DNA from: Nostoc desertorum CM1-VF14
GTDB lineage: Bacteria > Cyanobacteriota > Cyanobacteriia > Cyanobacteriales > Nostocaceae
Direction: 5' to 3'
NCBI GenBank assembly: GCA_019359245.1
Contig: JAHHHR010000076.1
Location: forward strand, 1-35,798
DNA: 35,798 bases
Positions 1-8,201 of the stretch are shown here, piece after piece (positions within the stretch are counted from its first letter, which is position 1; each line of letters begins with the position of its first letter). Position numbers and translations under genes: made by a program. Under the pieces are notes generated by a model. That model made no database searches, was not told the origin of the DNA, and saw nothing but the letters and a program-made list of their open reading frames with translations.

Positions 1-1
1 T

Positions 2-106
2 TTTTTCTGTCATTCTTTTACTGTAGTCAAGGCGTTATTTGAGCTAGCCATTAATGGTCAAAATTTTGACTTTCCTAAGCTCAATGAGTATGGTATTTTC
101 TCATAA
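2..106 (+). CDS. Partial ORF at the window edge, unknown
   Basis: An open frame runs in from the left edge and ends at TAA 104-106, giving about 34 residues ending NEYGIFS. I do not recognise the family. The frame has no start inside the window, so it may be the C-terminus of a gene lying to the left or a chance open frame. The only support is the absence of stops over a short span. Confidence 0.25.
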   Translation, partial: FFCHSFTVVKALFELAINGQNFDFPKLNEYGIFS

Positions 107-155
107 ATCATTTAGGATTGCTATATAAGGTTATTCCTAACACACTGCCACATAA

Positions 156-437
156 TTAATACACCACAATAAGTTTGAAACTTATCCAGATTGGATAATT
201 GAAATTTTATCACCTGATCAATTTCCTAACCGTGTGATTGATAAAATTATTTTTTGTATAAATTATGGTACAAGATTAGGTTGGTTTCTTGATTCTAACG
301 ATAAATCGGTGATGGTATTTCAACCTAATAAATTGCCAGAAGTAAAATATAATAATGATAAATTGGCTGTTCTTCATATATTAACAGATTGGCAAATTAC
401 GCCAGCAGATATATTTAGTTGGTTAAAAGTTAAATAG
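156..437 (+). pseudogene. Uma2-family endonuclease remnant (C-terminal part)
   Basis: The frame opens after a stop at 153-155 and reads through to TAA at 435-437. It carries the typical C-terminal half of a Uma2 (DUF820, PD-(D/E)XK-like) protein: PDWIIEILSPDQ, then CINYGTRLGWFLD and a closing ITPADIFSWLKV. The N-terminal half (the usual start, YELVDG-type strand and PDV motif) is missing, and no in-frame ATG precedes the conserved block; the GTG at 234 would drop the catalytic EILSP strand. I therefore call it a 5'-truncated remnant. Uma2 genes are abundant and often decayed in filamentous cyanobacteria. Their biochemical role is unproven. Confidence 0.7.
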
Positions 438-691
438 TTAAAAGAACGGTTATAAACCGCGTCTACACAAGCAAGACTTACTACCGTGGATTTCAATCCC
501 TCAATTTAGCTCGTTCACCTCGTCACCTCGTTCTCCGAATGTAGCGTTTTTTGTATGGATGCAACACAGTCTGACCTCACTTCCATTCCTCTCTCCTAAA
601 ATAAGATAGGCTTTAAATCTTACTCCCCTTTTCTTGTAGAGAAGGGCCTGGAGGTTAAGTCTGTATTGCACTCAACCCAGAAGCCCTATAT

Positions 692-764
692 TAGGTTGGG
701 TTGAGGCTTTGCGAAACCTAATAAAGCTTTGATGATGTTGGGTTACGTTCCTCAACCCAACCTA
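692..764. repeat. 15-bp perfect inverted repeat
   Basis: The arm TAGGTTGGGTTGAGG at 692-706 is exactly complementary to CCTCAACCCAACCTA at 750-764, with a 43-nt loop. Words of the form GTTGGGTT...CAACCCAACC are familiar dispersed intergenic repeats in Nostoc-type genomes, so this is more likely a mobile or repetitive element than a regulatory hairpin of a neighbouring gene. Confidence 0.7.
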
Positions 765-786
765 CACCTTGCGAAAAATACTTAAA

Positions 787-1018
787 TTAGAAAGCAAACT
801 GGGGTTTGAGTAAGTCAAAGCTTCTTTTGCTTGCGGAAAACACCAAAATGAGAAAGCAAAAGCTTCTTTTGAGTAAGTCAAAGCTTCTTTTACTTACGGA
901 AAACACTTAAATTAGAAAGCAAAAGCTTCTTTTGAGTAAGTCAAAGCTTCTTTTGCTTGCGGAAAACACCAAAATGAGAAAGCAAAAGCTTCTTTTGAGT
1001 AAGTCAGAGCTTTTTTTG
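787..1018. repeat. 63-bp tandem repeat, A-B-A order
   Basis: The anchor GAGTAAGTCAAAGCTTCTTT starts at 808, 871 and 934, and a variant starts at 997, an exact 63-nt period. Copy 1 (808-870) and copy 3 (934-996) are identical, while copy 2 differs at several positions, and a partial copy lies before 808. Each unit contains the self-complementary words AAGCTTCTTTTGCTT and AAGCAAAAGCTT and can fold into a hairpin. The period is a multiple of three, but copy 2 has a TAA in the only long open frame, so the array is not coding. Confidence 0.85.
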
Positions 1019-1512
1019 AGAAAGCATTTCAGTATTTTGAGAAAGTAAACGGGCATTTTTATAAAGCAATTAGGCATTTTGATAAAGTAATCAGCAAATA
1101 TACTAGTCTCTGCTCAGTCTTTCGTTCTCATATTCTGTATGGGAACGAGAAATACTAACAGCATCACAAATATCTGTAACTATCAATACAAACTGAATTG
1201 TTACATTACTGCTTGAAGTATATTTATTAGGTCAAACCTTAGAAAAACCAAACATATTATTTGTGAATTTACAAAATTCTTAATTTTAAATTTATAATCT
1301 TGAATTTTCTCTGGTGTAAATAAAAAAAATGAGTTTCTTAATAATTTCTTTTAAATTCCCCGTTCAGGTAGTGTCCCATAGAGAAGAGGTTGAATAGTGT
1401 TATGTTCCGTTAAAATTGAATTGCTGCTATAAATACAAGAATGTATTAAAACAAGGTCTAATAAATTACTATATAAATCCGGCAGCATTTACTTAATCGT
1501 AATTTTAGAACT

Positions 1513-2049
1513 GTGCAAATTCATCCTCACTCCGAATTTAACCATAGCCGCGATCGCCGTGAACAGGGTTTGCAAAATTTGCTCGACCGCCTTGTTAAAA
1601 CAATGCAGCGCGATGAGTTAGTCCGGCAAACAACCAATCAACTCAGAGAATCGCTTCAGGTTGATCGGGTGGTGTTGTATTATTTTTATAGTCAGTGGCA
1701 AGGACAGGTGACTTTTGAATCTTTGAGTTCTCAAGAATTCTCAATACTTGGTTCCACTGGCCCAGATGATTGTTTTAACAACGAATATGCTGCTTTATAC
1801 TTAGCAGGACGGATAAAAGCGATCGCTGATATTGAATTAGAGCCAATCCAGCCTTGTCACCGAGATTTTTTGTACAATTTGCAGGTTCGCGCCAACTTGG
1901 TTGTACCAATTTTAATTCCTAGAGGATTATGGGGATTGCTAATAGCACATCACTGTCAAGGACCTCATTATTGGTCGCCATCAGATATAGAAATAATGCA
2001 AACAGGGGCACAAACTCTAGCAACAGATCGAAACATTCTGGAGAGTTAA
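1513..2049 (+). CDS. Stand-alone GAF protein, likely DXCF-type cyanobacteriochrome
   Basis: The protein has 178 residues from a GTG start and is essentially one GAF domain: an N-terminal helix (about 17-48), the strand LQVDRVVLYYF (48-58), and the core QVRANLVVPIL plus LWGLLIAHHC (124-148) seen in phytochrome and cyanobacteriochrome GAFs. It has the canonical bilin-attachment pair Cys115-His116 and a DXCF motif, Asp85-Asp86-Cys87-Phe88. The 28-residue spacing between the cysteines matches that of TePixJ-type two-cysteine cyanobacteriochromes. No output domain (kinase, GGDEF, HAMP/MCP) follows; the frame stops soon after the last GAF helix. It would be a soluble blue/green-type photosensor or a pigment-binding partner acting on another protein. 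Bilin binding is inferred from motifs. Confidence 0.8.
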   Translation: MQIHPHSEFNHSRDRREQGLQNLLDRLVKTMQRDELVRQTTNQLRESLQVDRVVLYYFYSQWQGQVTFESLSSQEFSILGSTGPDDCFNNEYAALYLAGRIKAIADIELEPIQPCHRDFLYNLQVRANLVVPILIPRGLWGLLIAHHCQGPHYWSPSDIEIMQTGAQTLATDRNILES

Positions 2050-2247
2050 GTCACTGTGTATTCAATGGTTGCTCTATTTACGCCGTGACGTACTAGTACC
2101 GCAAGACGGAAGTCAAAAGTCAAAATGAATACAGTATAGGCGTTTCGTTGATTTGGAATGGGTTGTTTATTTCCGCCACACTGTACTAGTTAGCAAATTG
2201 GCTTTTAGCTTATTTTCTCTATTCCCCAATCTCAAATCTGAAATTTT

Positions 2248-3435
2248 ATGGATTCCAATGCTTTGCTGTGTGCAGCGATCGCAAATCACATTACCACCTC
2301 TCCACAGCAGCGAATTACTTTCGCCGAATTCATGGATCTGGCCTTATATCACCCTGAACACGGCTACTATTCCAGCGATGCAGTCAAAATTGGCTTTCAA
2401 GGTGGTGATTTTTTTACCTCTCCCAACCTCAGCGCTGACTTCGGCGAGTTACTAGCAGAACAGTTTTTCCAAATGTGGGAGATTTTAGGAAAACCTATAC
2501 CCTTTTCTCTGGTAGAAATGGGAGCAGGTCAAGGACTGCTAGCATTGCATATCCTCAAATATCATCAACAGCACTACCCAGATTTTTTTACTGCACTGGA
2601 ATATATCATTGTTGAAAAGTCTCCAACTTTAAGACAAGAACAGCAGCAACGCTTACAAGATTTACCCGTGCATTGGTGCAATCTAGAGGAAATACCACCA
2701 AATGCGATCGCAGGCTGCTTTTTTTCTAATGAGTTAGTCGATGCTTTCCCTGTCCATCAATTCATCCTAGAAACAGGCGAACTCCGAGAAATTTATGTAA
2801 CCACAGATAAGAATCAAAAAGAAACCAATGCCCCATACCTATCATTTGTAGAAGTCACAGGAGAACCTTCAAAGCACCAACTGGCTGAATATTTAGATTT
2901 AGTAGGAATCGATTTGACCCAAAGTGTATATCAAGATGGCTACCGTAGTGAAATTAATTTAGCTGCTCTAGACTGGTTGAGTATAGTAGCAGACCGCTTG
3001 CAGCGTGGCTATGTGTTAACAATTGATTATGGCTACCCTGCTAGTCGTTACTATAATCCCAGGCGATCGCAAGGAACGTTACAGTGCTATTATCACCATC
3101 GTTTCCACGACAACCCTTATATCAATATTGGGCGACAAGATATCACTGCCCATGTTGACTTTACGGCTTTGGAAATTTGGGGTGAGAAGTGCAATTTAAA
3201 GAATGTTGGTTTTATTCAGCAGGGATTGTTTTTGATGGCGTTGGGGTTAGGCGATCGCATTGCAGCCCTTTCTTATCAACAGCAACCCCTCTCGCAGTTA
3301 CTACAGAGGCGAGACGCACTACACCAATTTTTAGATCCCACAGGGCTGGGCGGCTTTGGAGTCCTAGTTCAGAGCAAAGGTCTGGATAAGACAGAAATTA
3401 CTCAACCACTAAAAGGATTGGCCCTGCCAGAGTAA
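2248..3435 (+). CDS. Class I SAM-dependent methyltransferase, MidA/NDUFAF7 (COG1565) family
   Basis: The 395-residue protein has an N-terminal segment typical of the family (FAEFMDLALYHPEHGYY, about 26-41), then FTSPNLSADFGELLA (56-70), the SAM-binding loop VEMGAGQG (89-96), a second strand EYIIVEKSP and the hallmark FSNELVDAFPVH. Eukaryotic NDUFAF7 dimethylates an arginine of complex I subunit NDUFS2. The cyanobacterial target is not established; the homologous NDH-1 complex is a natural guess. The ATG at 2248 gives the family's usual N-terminus, with no strong ribosome binding site. It stands alone, about 200 nt after the GAF gene. Confidence 0.88.
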   Translation: MDSNALLCAAIANHITTSPQQRITFAEFMDLALYHPEHGYYSSDAVKIGFQGGDFFTSPNLSADFGELLAEQFFQMWEILGKPIPFSLVEMGAGQGLLALHILKYHQQHYPDFFTALEYIIVEKSPTLRQEQQQRLQDLPVHWCNLEEIPPNAIAGCFFSNELVDAFPVHQFILETGELREIYVTTDKNQKETNAPYLSFVEVTGEPSKHQLAEYLDLVGIDLTQSVYQDGYRSEINLAALDWLSIVADRLQRGYVLTIDYGYPASRYYNPRRSQGTLQCYYHHRFHDNPYINIGRQDITAHVDFTALEIWGEKCNLKNVGFIQQGLFLMALGLGDRIAALSYQQQPLSQLLQRRDALHQFLDPTGLGGFGVLVQSKGLDKTEITQPLKGLALPE

Positions 3436-3544
3436 AAATAAATTTGAAAAGTTAAAACTCTATTTAAGAATGCAGTATTAGTCTTATTTAGACTAGCATA
3501 ACAGTGATTACTGTAAAGTTAAACACACCACCAAAGTAATAATT

Positions 3545-3640
3545 ATGTCCACTCATGACCTGTTAATGTTAGTAACCTTACTTACTCCAGGGCTTTTACT
3601 TTCAGTGATAATTATGGCGACTTTTGCTGCTGGTGGCTAA
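3545..3640 (+). CDS. 31-residue single-pass membrane peptide, unknown
   Basis: ATG 3545 to TAA 3640 encodes 31 residues beginning MSTHDLLMLVTLLTPG and ending MATFAAGG. There is a single hydrophobic stretch from about residue 6 to 28 with a short polar N-terminus. Size and shape resemble the tiny subunits of photosynthetic and NDH-1 complexes, but I cannot match it to PetL, PetM, PetN, PsaM or another named subunit. The supporting signs are a complete ORF of membrane character in a spacer that otherwise lacks genes. A chance ORF is possible. Confidence 0.5.
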   Translation: MSTHDLLMLVTLLTPGLLLSVIIMATFAAGG

Positions 3641-3669
3641 TTGCCAGAGATATAAGTCACTAGTGAGTG

Positions 3670-3710
3670 AACAGTTATCAGTGTTTAGACATAACTGTTT
3701 ACTGATAACT
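3670..3710. repeat. Two overlapping, mutually exclusive hairpins
   Basis: Arms AACAGTTAT (3670-3678) and ATAACTGTT (3691-3699) can pair, and AGTTATCAGT (3673-3682) can instead pair with ACTGATAACT (3701-3710). The segment lies in the leader of the downstream oxidoreductase. CAGTTATCAGT words also occur as dispersed repeats in Nostoc genomes, so a regulatory role is uncertain. Confidence 0.5.
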
Positions 3711-3776
3711 GATATTAAAATCAAACGATGGAACTACAACAGGCTACGCCTACGCTGTATTAAAGGAACGTGAAAA

Positions 3777-4643
3777 ATGAAGGTGGCATTTCTGGGAACT
3801 GGACTGATGGGGCTACCAATGGCTCAAAGGTTATTAGCCGCAGATATACAGCTAGTTGCCTACAATCGTACCCCAGAAAAATTAGCACCACTAAAAGCAG
3901 CTGGAGCTGAAGTTGTTACACATCCCCGCCACGCCATTCGTGGTGCTGAGTGCGTAATCCTAATGCTTACTAATGCCCCGGCTATTTATAATGTGTTGCT
4001 TTCAGATACTGCTTGGCAAACTCTGGAAGGACGCACGATTATCCAAATGGGAACAATTACTCCCACAGAAAGCCAGGAAATTAGAGATGCAGTTGTTGGT
4101 GGTGGTGGTGAGTATTTAGAAGCACCTGTATTAGGAAGTATCCCAGAAGCAAAAGCTGGCAAGTTGAGTGTTATGGTAGGGGCAGAGCCAGAACAATATC
4201 AACGCTACTTAAAGCTACTCCAAAATTTTGGGACAGAACCTTTACTTATAGGGCCAGTAGGATCTGCGGCGGCGCTCAAATTAGCATTAAATCAACTAAT
4301 AGCTTCCCTAACAACTAGCTTTGCTCTGAGTCTGGCTTTTGTCCAGCGTCAAGGTGTCGATGTGGATGTGTTTATGCAAATCTTGCGCGACAGTCCACTT
4401 TACGCACCTACCTTCGACAAAAAGCTACAACGGATGTTGGATGGCAATTATGCTGATCCGAATTTCCCCACAAAACATTTGCTCAAAGATACAGAATTGT
4501 TTATCTCTGAAGCGAAATCCCGAAGTTTGGATCTCAGTAGTATTAAAGGTGTGCGGCAAATCTTGCAAACAGCCGTAAAAATGTCATTTGCTGATGATGA
4601 TTACTCATCACTATTTTCTGTAATTAAAGAATGGGGAGAGTGA
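3777..4643 (+). CDS. NAD(P)-dependent oxidoreductase, 3-hydroxyisobutyrate dehydrogenase family
   Basis: The 288-residue protein is full length for the beta-hydroxyacid dehydrogenase family. Residues 1-30 form a Rossmann nucleotide site (FLGTGLMGLPMAQRL). Residues 115-128 (EAPVLGSIPEAKAG) correspond to the substrate-binding DAPVSGG-type motif, and Lys168 with Asn172 in LKLALNQ is the catalytic GxxxKxxxN element. The likely reaction is NADPH reduction of a small aldehyde acid (glyoxylate or succinic semialdehyde, as in GLYR-type enzymes) or its reverse; the substrate cannot be read from sequence. AAAGGA about 10 nt before the ATG is a good ribosome binding site. Confidence 0.88.
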   Translation: MKVAFLGTGLMGLPMAQRLLAADIQLVAYNRTPEKLAPLKAAGAEVVTHPRHAIRGAECVILMLTNAPAIYNVLLSDTAWQTLEGRTIIQMGTITPTESQEIRDAVVGGGGEYLEAPVLGSIPEAKAGKLSVMVGAEPEQYQRYLKLLQNFGTEPLLIGPVGSAAALKLALNQLIASLTTSFALSLAFVQRQGVDVDVFMQILRDSPLYAPTFDKKLQRMLDGNYADPNFPTKHLLKDTELFISEAKSRSLDLSSIKGVRQILQTAVKMSFADDDYSSLFSVIKEWGE

Positions 4644-4886
4644 TGGGGGATTGAAGAAGGCAGGAGGCAGAGGGCAGAAAGCAGAAGGAAACAATTGAAT
4701 GGGGATTCAGACCCCAACCAATTGTCAGCGCTTTTGTTTTCGGCGGGGTATTAAACCGCAAGTTCGCTTTGGTCACGGGCTTCAGACCTGGAGCCAGTAT
4801 TCCCAACTGAGCCTCCTGCACTCTGCCTTTCTTGATAAATTTTCGTAGGGTAGGACGCTAGCTGTGCTACCTAATTAACAAAGATA
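4640..4886. other. Spacer with dispersed cyanobacterial repeat words
   Basis: It contains GGCAGGAGGCAGAGGGCAG-type heptameric repeats and the self-complementary word GGGGATTCAGACCCC. These are typical Nostoc intergenic repeats. A short minus-strand open frame here (4624-4821) is made largely of this repeat sequence and is not called as a gene. The two flanking genes converge on this spacer. Confidence 0.5.
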
Positions 4887-7001
4887 TTACTGTCCATTAA
4901 TAGTAGTTGATGGAGAAAAGGGTAGAGATTCCGGCTGAGGTTGAGGTTGAGGTGCTGGTTGAGGATTTAGAAATTCCTGCCAAGCCCTAATTTGCTCTTG
5001 TGCTGCACTGTAAGCAGAACTACCGCGTGGAATCGATTTTGCAATGTCCATCCCTCTAGCAATATCAGACTGACCTTGAGAGCGTGCTATTTCTAACAAT
5101 TGCTGGCTCCATTGGTCAATAGCCAGATTCGCATCCATACGCAAGATACTATTGTTTGAAACCCGATCCGCCAGTCGCATTGCTTCAACCAAAGCTTCTG
5201 GCGTGCCAGCTGCCCCAACTTCTTGAGCTTTTTTCCAGTTTTCTCTAGTGCGAATTTGCCCTTGCCAGTCATTTACCGCAGCTTGTGCTTCTTGTGAAAG
5301 CGCCCTTCCTGACGATGCAATTTGTTGGGCTAGGTTAATAGCGGCAGTGAGATTTCCGCTATTAGCCAGTTCTTGCGCCTGATCTAAGTAGGGCTGGTCT
5401 TGAATTCGCTGAATTTTTCCTATCCAAGTACGAATTTTTTTCCGTGCTTCTGGATATAATGCACGACCTCTACGAATTTCGCTAGCCTGAGCGATCGCAG
5501 CTTGCAAGGAGTTAATATCATCAAATATTGCTATCTGTTCGGCGCGTTCTAAGTAAGGTTGGTCTTCAATTGTCTCCACTTGGGCACGCCAACGACCCAT
5601 TTCTTGCCTAGCTTCTGTAGCGCGGGGATTACTCGCAGGAATCAGTTGCACTTGAGCGATCGCTGCTGTTAAATTAGGGACTGTTCCCTGGCTGGCCAAT
5701 ATTCTCGCTTTTTCTAGATTGGCAACATCTTCAATTTCTAACTGCCAACGAGCAATCAGTTCCTGTGCTTCATTATACACTCGTCTTGAAGGATCAATCT
5801 GTTGTGCTTGAGCGATCGCAGCCTCTAAACCAGAAACATTACCTATCCAAGCACTCCTTTTCGCGTCAGCTATGGCGATAAAGTCATCTGTTTCGCTCTG
5901 TAGTTTCGTAATCTCTGGAATTTGTCTAGCAATATTTAGTGCTTCATCCGCATCTTGCTTATCTAGTTTTGCCTGTGCCAATTCCAGCATTTTGCGTCCA
6001 AATGCGGGAATCGCTTCCTGAGCTTTTTGATAAATGTAGCTTTCTTGCCCAATAGACTCGGCTAACTTGATAGCTTCTAATAAATTATCAACAACTTGGC
6101 TGTTTGCTAAATTTTCAGCTTTTCCTAACTTATCGCCATCTTCTCGCGCTGTGGCAATTAGACGATTCAATTGATCGTATTTAGTACCTGCCCAATATTG
6201 ATTGTCTACGCGCAGCATTTTGGCGGATAGCATGAAGGCCGATTGCCAGCGTCGTTCCTTTACTTCTGCGATCGCACCGTTGTATGTAGCTTCTGCCTTT
6301 GACCAAATCGACTGCCATTTGTTAATTTGCTCATCGACTAATTTATAAGCTGCCACATCTTCGGGTATCTTACGAGCAGTAGCGATCGCTTCTTCTAAAT
6401 TTCCAGTTTGGAAACTTTGATCAGCTAACTTCAAAATATCCCGTGACCATTCTTCGATGAAACGATCAATTTCTCCATGCAACGGGTGATTTTGTGGTAG
6501 TTCCTTCACCAGAGCGATCGCTTGCAAAAGATCGTTTACTGTCTGCTTAGAAGCCGCCAACTGAGCGCAGTGTAGCCGCACAGAAGCACTAGCTAGGGGC
6601 CAGAAAATCGAGGGGCAATTAGGGGCAGTTGGCAACTTTAGCAGCATTGCAATTGACAAGAACCCTACACTGCCAGGAATTAACATTAGCAGTACTGACC
6701 ACAACACCCAGCTTTTCATCCAGCGTGGCAATTTACCAAAGCTTCTGCTGAGTTGGGTAGTTTCTTCTGAATGACTATTTATAGGTAATCCTTCTCTACG
6801 AGACGCTTTGGGTAGCTTTTTGCCCCATAGGGGCATATCGTTTTTTTTTCGCCGCTTCACTGACTTGGAAGTAGAACCAGTAGCTGGGACATCAAATGGC
6901 TGAGTTTCTCCGAATTGCTCTGTTCGGGATAATCTTTTGTTTTGATCTGGCTCTTTTCCACTGGCTGAAGACCAACTGTCTGGAATATCCCGCTCTGTCA
7001 T
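4887..7001 (-). CDS. Membrane-anchored helical repeat protein, function unknown
   Basis: The protein has 704 residues. Residues 1-95 are polar and basic, with no signal peptide. Residues about 96-123 form one hydrophobic segment (WVLWSVLLMLIPGSVGFLS), followed by a short Cys-containing linker. From about 140 to 680 there are repeats of roughly 65-70 residues with the pattern L-x-x-AIA-x-A-x-x-IP ... EA-x-x-x-I-x-x-W, for example AAIAQVQLIPASNP and AAINLAQQI. These look like helical hairpins comparable to TPR-type solenoids. The C-terminus is a Pro/Gln tail (PQPAPQPQPQPE). One membrane span with a large helical domain suggests a scaffold, with the repeats probably outside the cytoplasm by the positive-inside rule. 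Cyanobacterial relatives are, I believe, often labelled chromosome-segregation-like, which the sequence does not prove. Confidence 0.7.
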   Translation of the reverse strand: MTERDIPDSWSSASGKEPDQNKRLSRTEQFGETQPFDVPATGSTSKSVKRRKKNDMPLWGKKLPKASRREGLPINSHSEETTQLSRSFGKLPRWMKSWVLWSVLLMLIPGSVGFLSIAMLLKLPTAPNCPSIFWPLASASVRLHCAQLAASKQTVNDLLQAIALVKELPQNHPLHGEIDRFIEEWSRDILKLADQSFQTGNLEEAIATARKIPEDVAAYKLVDEQINKWQSIWSKAEATYNGAIAEVKERRWQSAFMLSAKMLRVDNQYWAGTKYDQLNRLIATAREDGDKLGKAENLANSQVVDNLLEAIKLAESIGQESYIYQKAQEAIPAFGRKMLELAQAKLDKQDADEALNIARQIPEITKLQSETDDFIAIADAKRSAWIGNVSGLEAAIAQAQQIDPSRRVYNEAQELIARWQLEIEDVANLEKARILASQGTVPNLTAAIAQVQLIPASNPRATEARQEMGRWRAQVETIEDQPYLERAEQIAIFDDINSLQAAIAQASEIRRGRALYPEARKKIRTWIGKIQRIQDQPYLDQAQELANSGNLTAAINLAQQIASSGRALSQEAQAAVNDWQGQIRTRENWKKAQEVGAAGTPEALVEAMRLADRVSNNSILRMDANLAIDQWSQQLLEIARSQGQSDIARGMDIAKSIPRGSSAYSAAQEQIRAWQEFLNPQPAPQPQPQPESLPFSPSTTINGQ

Positions 7002-7155
7002 CTCTCACACCAAAATAATTGAATAGCGCTCTGTTTTAGGTCGATAATTCCATTGTTGACATAGTAACTTTCTGATGATTAAAAAGCTATTTTTTTGAGT
7101 ATCTCTTTCCACAGAGTAGCATTAGCAATCTAAAAAATCAGTGCCCTTTTATACT

Positions 7156-8061
7156 TTATCCGGAAACGGTAGATTCAGCTTGCAAATCGGCAATTAGTTG
7201 AGCTAACTGATCGCTACTTGCCTGGTAGACGTTGCCGCAAAACTCGCAAATTGCTTCAGCACCATCATCTTTAATAATCATATCTTGCAGTTCGGCTTCT
7301 CCCAAAATCTTCAGTGCCCCCAAAACGCGATCAAAAGAACAACCACAGTGGAAACGCAGCATTTGCCGTTCGGGAAAGATTTCCAGTCCCATGTCTCCCA
7401 GTAAGTCGTTAAAGATTTCAGGTAACGTCTTACCAGCTTGCAACAATGGCGTAAATCCTGCTAAACCAGCAACCCGTGATTCCAACGTTTCTACTAGGGC
7501 TTCGTCTCTGGCAGCTTTGGGCAATACTTGTACCAGTAATCCTCCAGCCGCGGTTACTCCGCCTGCTCCCACAAACACACCTAAAACTAAAGCTGAAGGT
7601 GTTTGTTCAGAATTTACTAGATAATGAGCCACATCATCGCCAATTTCGCCAGAAACTAGTTCTACCGTACTAGAGTAAGGATAACCATAACCGATATCCC
7701 GGACAACATAGAGGTAGCCGCCACCTACTGCACCGCCAACATCTAGCTTACCTTTGGCATTGGGAGGCAATTCCACCGATGGATTTGCCACATACCCGCG
7801 TACCGTACCATCTAAGCCTGCATCTACCAATATGCCGCCCAAAGGCCCATCGCCCTTCACGCGGACATTGACCCTTGACCCAGTTCGCTTCATACTAGAA
7901 GCCATTAGTAAGCCTGCTGCCATAGTTCGACCGAGTGCTGCCGTTGCCACATAGGAAAGCTTGTGTCGTCCCCGTGCTTCTTCTGTTAAACGTGTGGTGA
8001 TCACACCTACGGCACGAATTCCACCTTCGGCTGCTGTTGCACGAATTAACTGATCCGCCAT
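7156..8061 (-). CDS. hslO: Redox-regulated chaperone Hsp33
   Basis: The protein has 301 residues from MADQLIRATA, the family's normal start. A longer frame to 8091 exists, but AAGG sits at a good distance before this ATG and the ten extra residues are not conserved in type. The C-terminal redox switch is intact: Cys239-Gly-Cys241, 30 residues, Cys272-Glu-Phe-Cys275, which binds zinc when reduced and forms disulfides under oxidative stress to activate holdase activity. The N-terminal core contains GRTMAAGLLMASSMK and VKGDGPLGGILVDA, both typical. It is cytoplasmic. It lies 154 nt upstream of the repeat-protein gene on the same strand, probably an independent unit. Confidence 0.96.
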   Translation of the reverse strand: MADQLIRATAAEGGIRAVGVITTRLTEEARGRHKLSYVATAALGRTMAAGLLMASSMKRTGSRVNVRVKGDGPLGGILVDAGLDGTVRGYVANPSVELPPNAKGKLDVGGAVGGGYLYVVRDIGYGYPYSSTVELVSGEIGDDVAHYLVNSEQTPSALVLGVFVGAGGVTAAGGLLVQVLPKAARDEALVETLESRVAGLAGFTPLLQAGKTLPEIFNDLLGDMGLEIFPERQMLRFHCGCSFDRVLGALKILGEAELQDMIIKDDGAEAICEFCGNVYQASSDQLAQLIADLQAESTVSG

Positions 8062-8201
8062 GAATAACCTTACATTTCTTAACAAGTTCACTTTTTCTAT
8101 TCTAAGTTCTCCGCAGGTAGAAAAGTGATGCCTTAATAATCAGTGATTGTATTTGCAATATTAGAAATAGCGATGTCTCACCTTTAGGTAATCCTATAAA
8201 A

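Larger units (their letters stand above)
440..1512. other. Gene-free spacer with repeats
   Basis: No convincing coding frame is seen. The spacer holds an inverted repeat at 692-764, a tandem repeat at 787-1018 and, beyond it, a looser series of AAAGCA / AAAGTA-containing words to about 1090. The rest to 1512 is AT-rich and leads into the GAF gene. I see no clear promoter hexamers at a standard spacing. Confidence 0.6.

Noticed and set aside
490..520. TTTCAATCCC resembling a Nostoc CRISPR repeat fragment
   Set aside because: It occurs once, with no repeat-spacer periodicity and no cas genes in the window.
4624..4821. 65-codon minus-strand ORF in the convergent spacer
   Set aside because: It is largely made of dispersed repeat sequence, overlaps the 3' end of the oxidoreductase gene and has no protein-like pattern.
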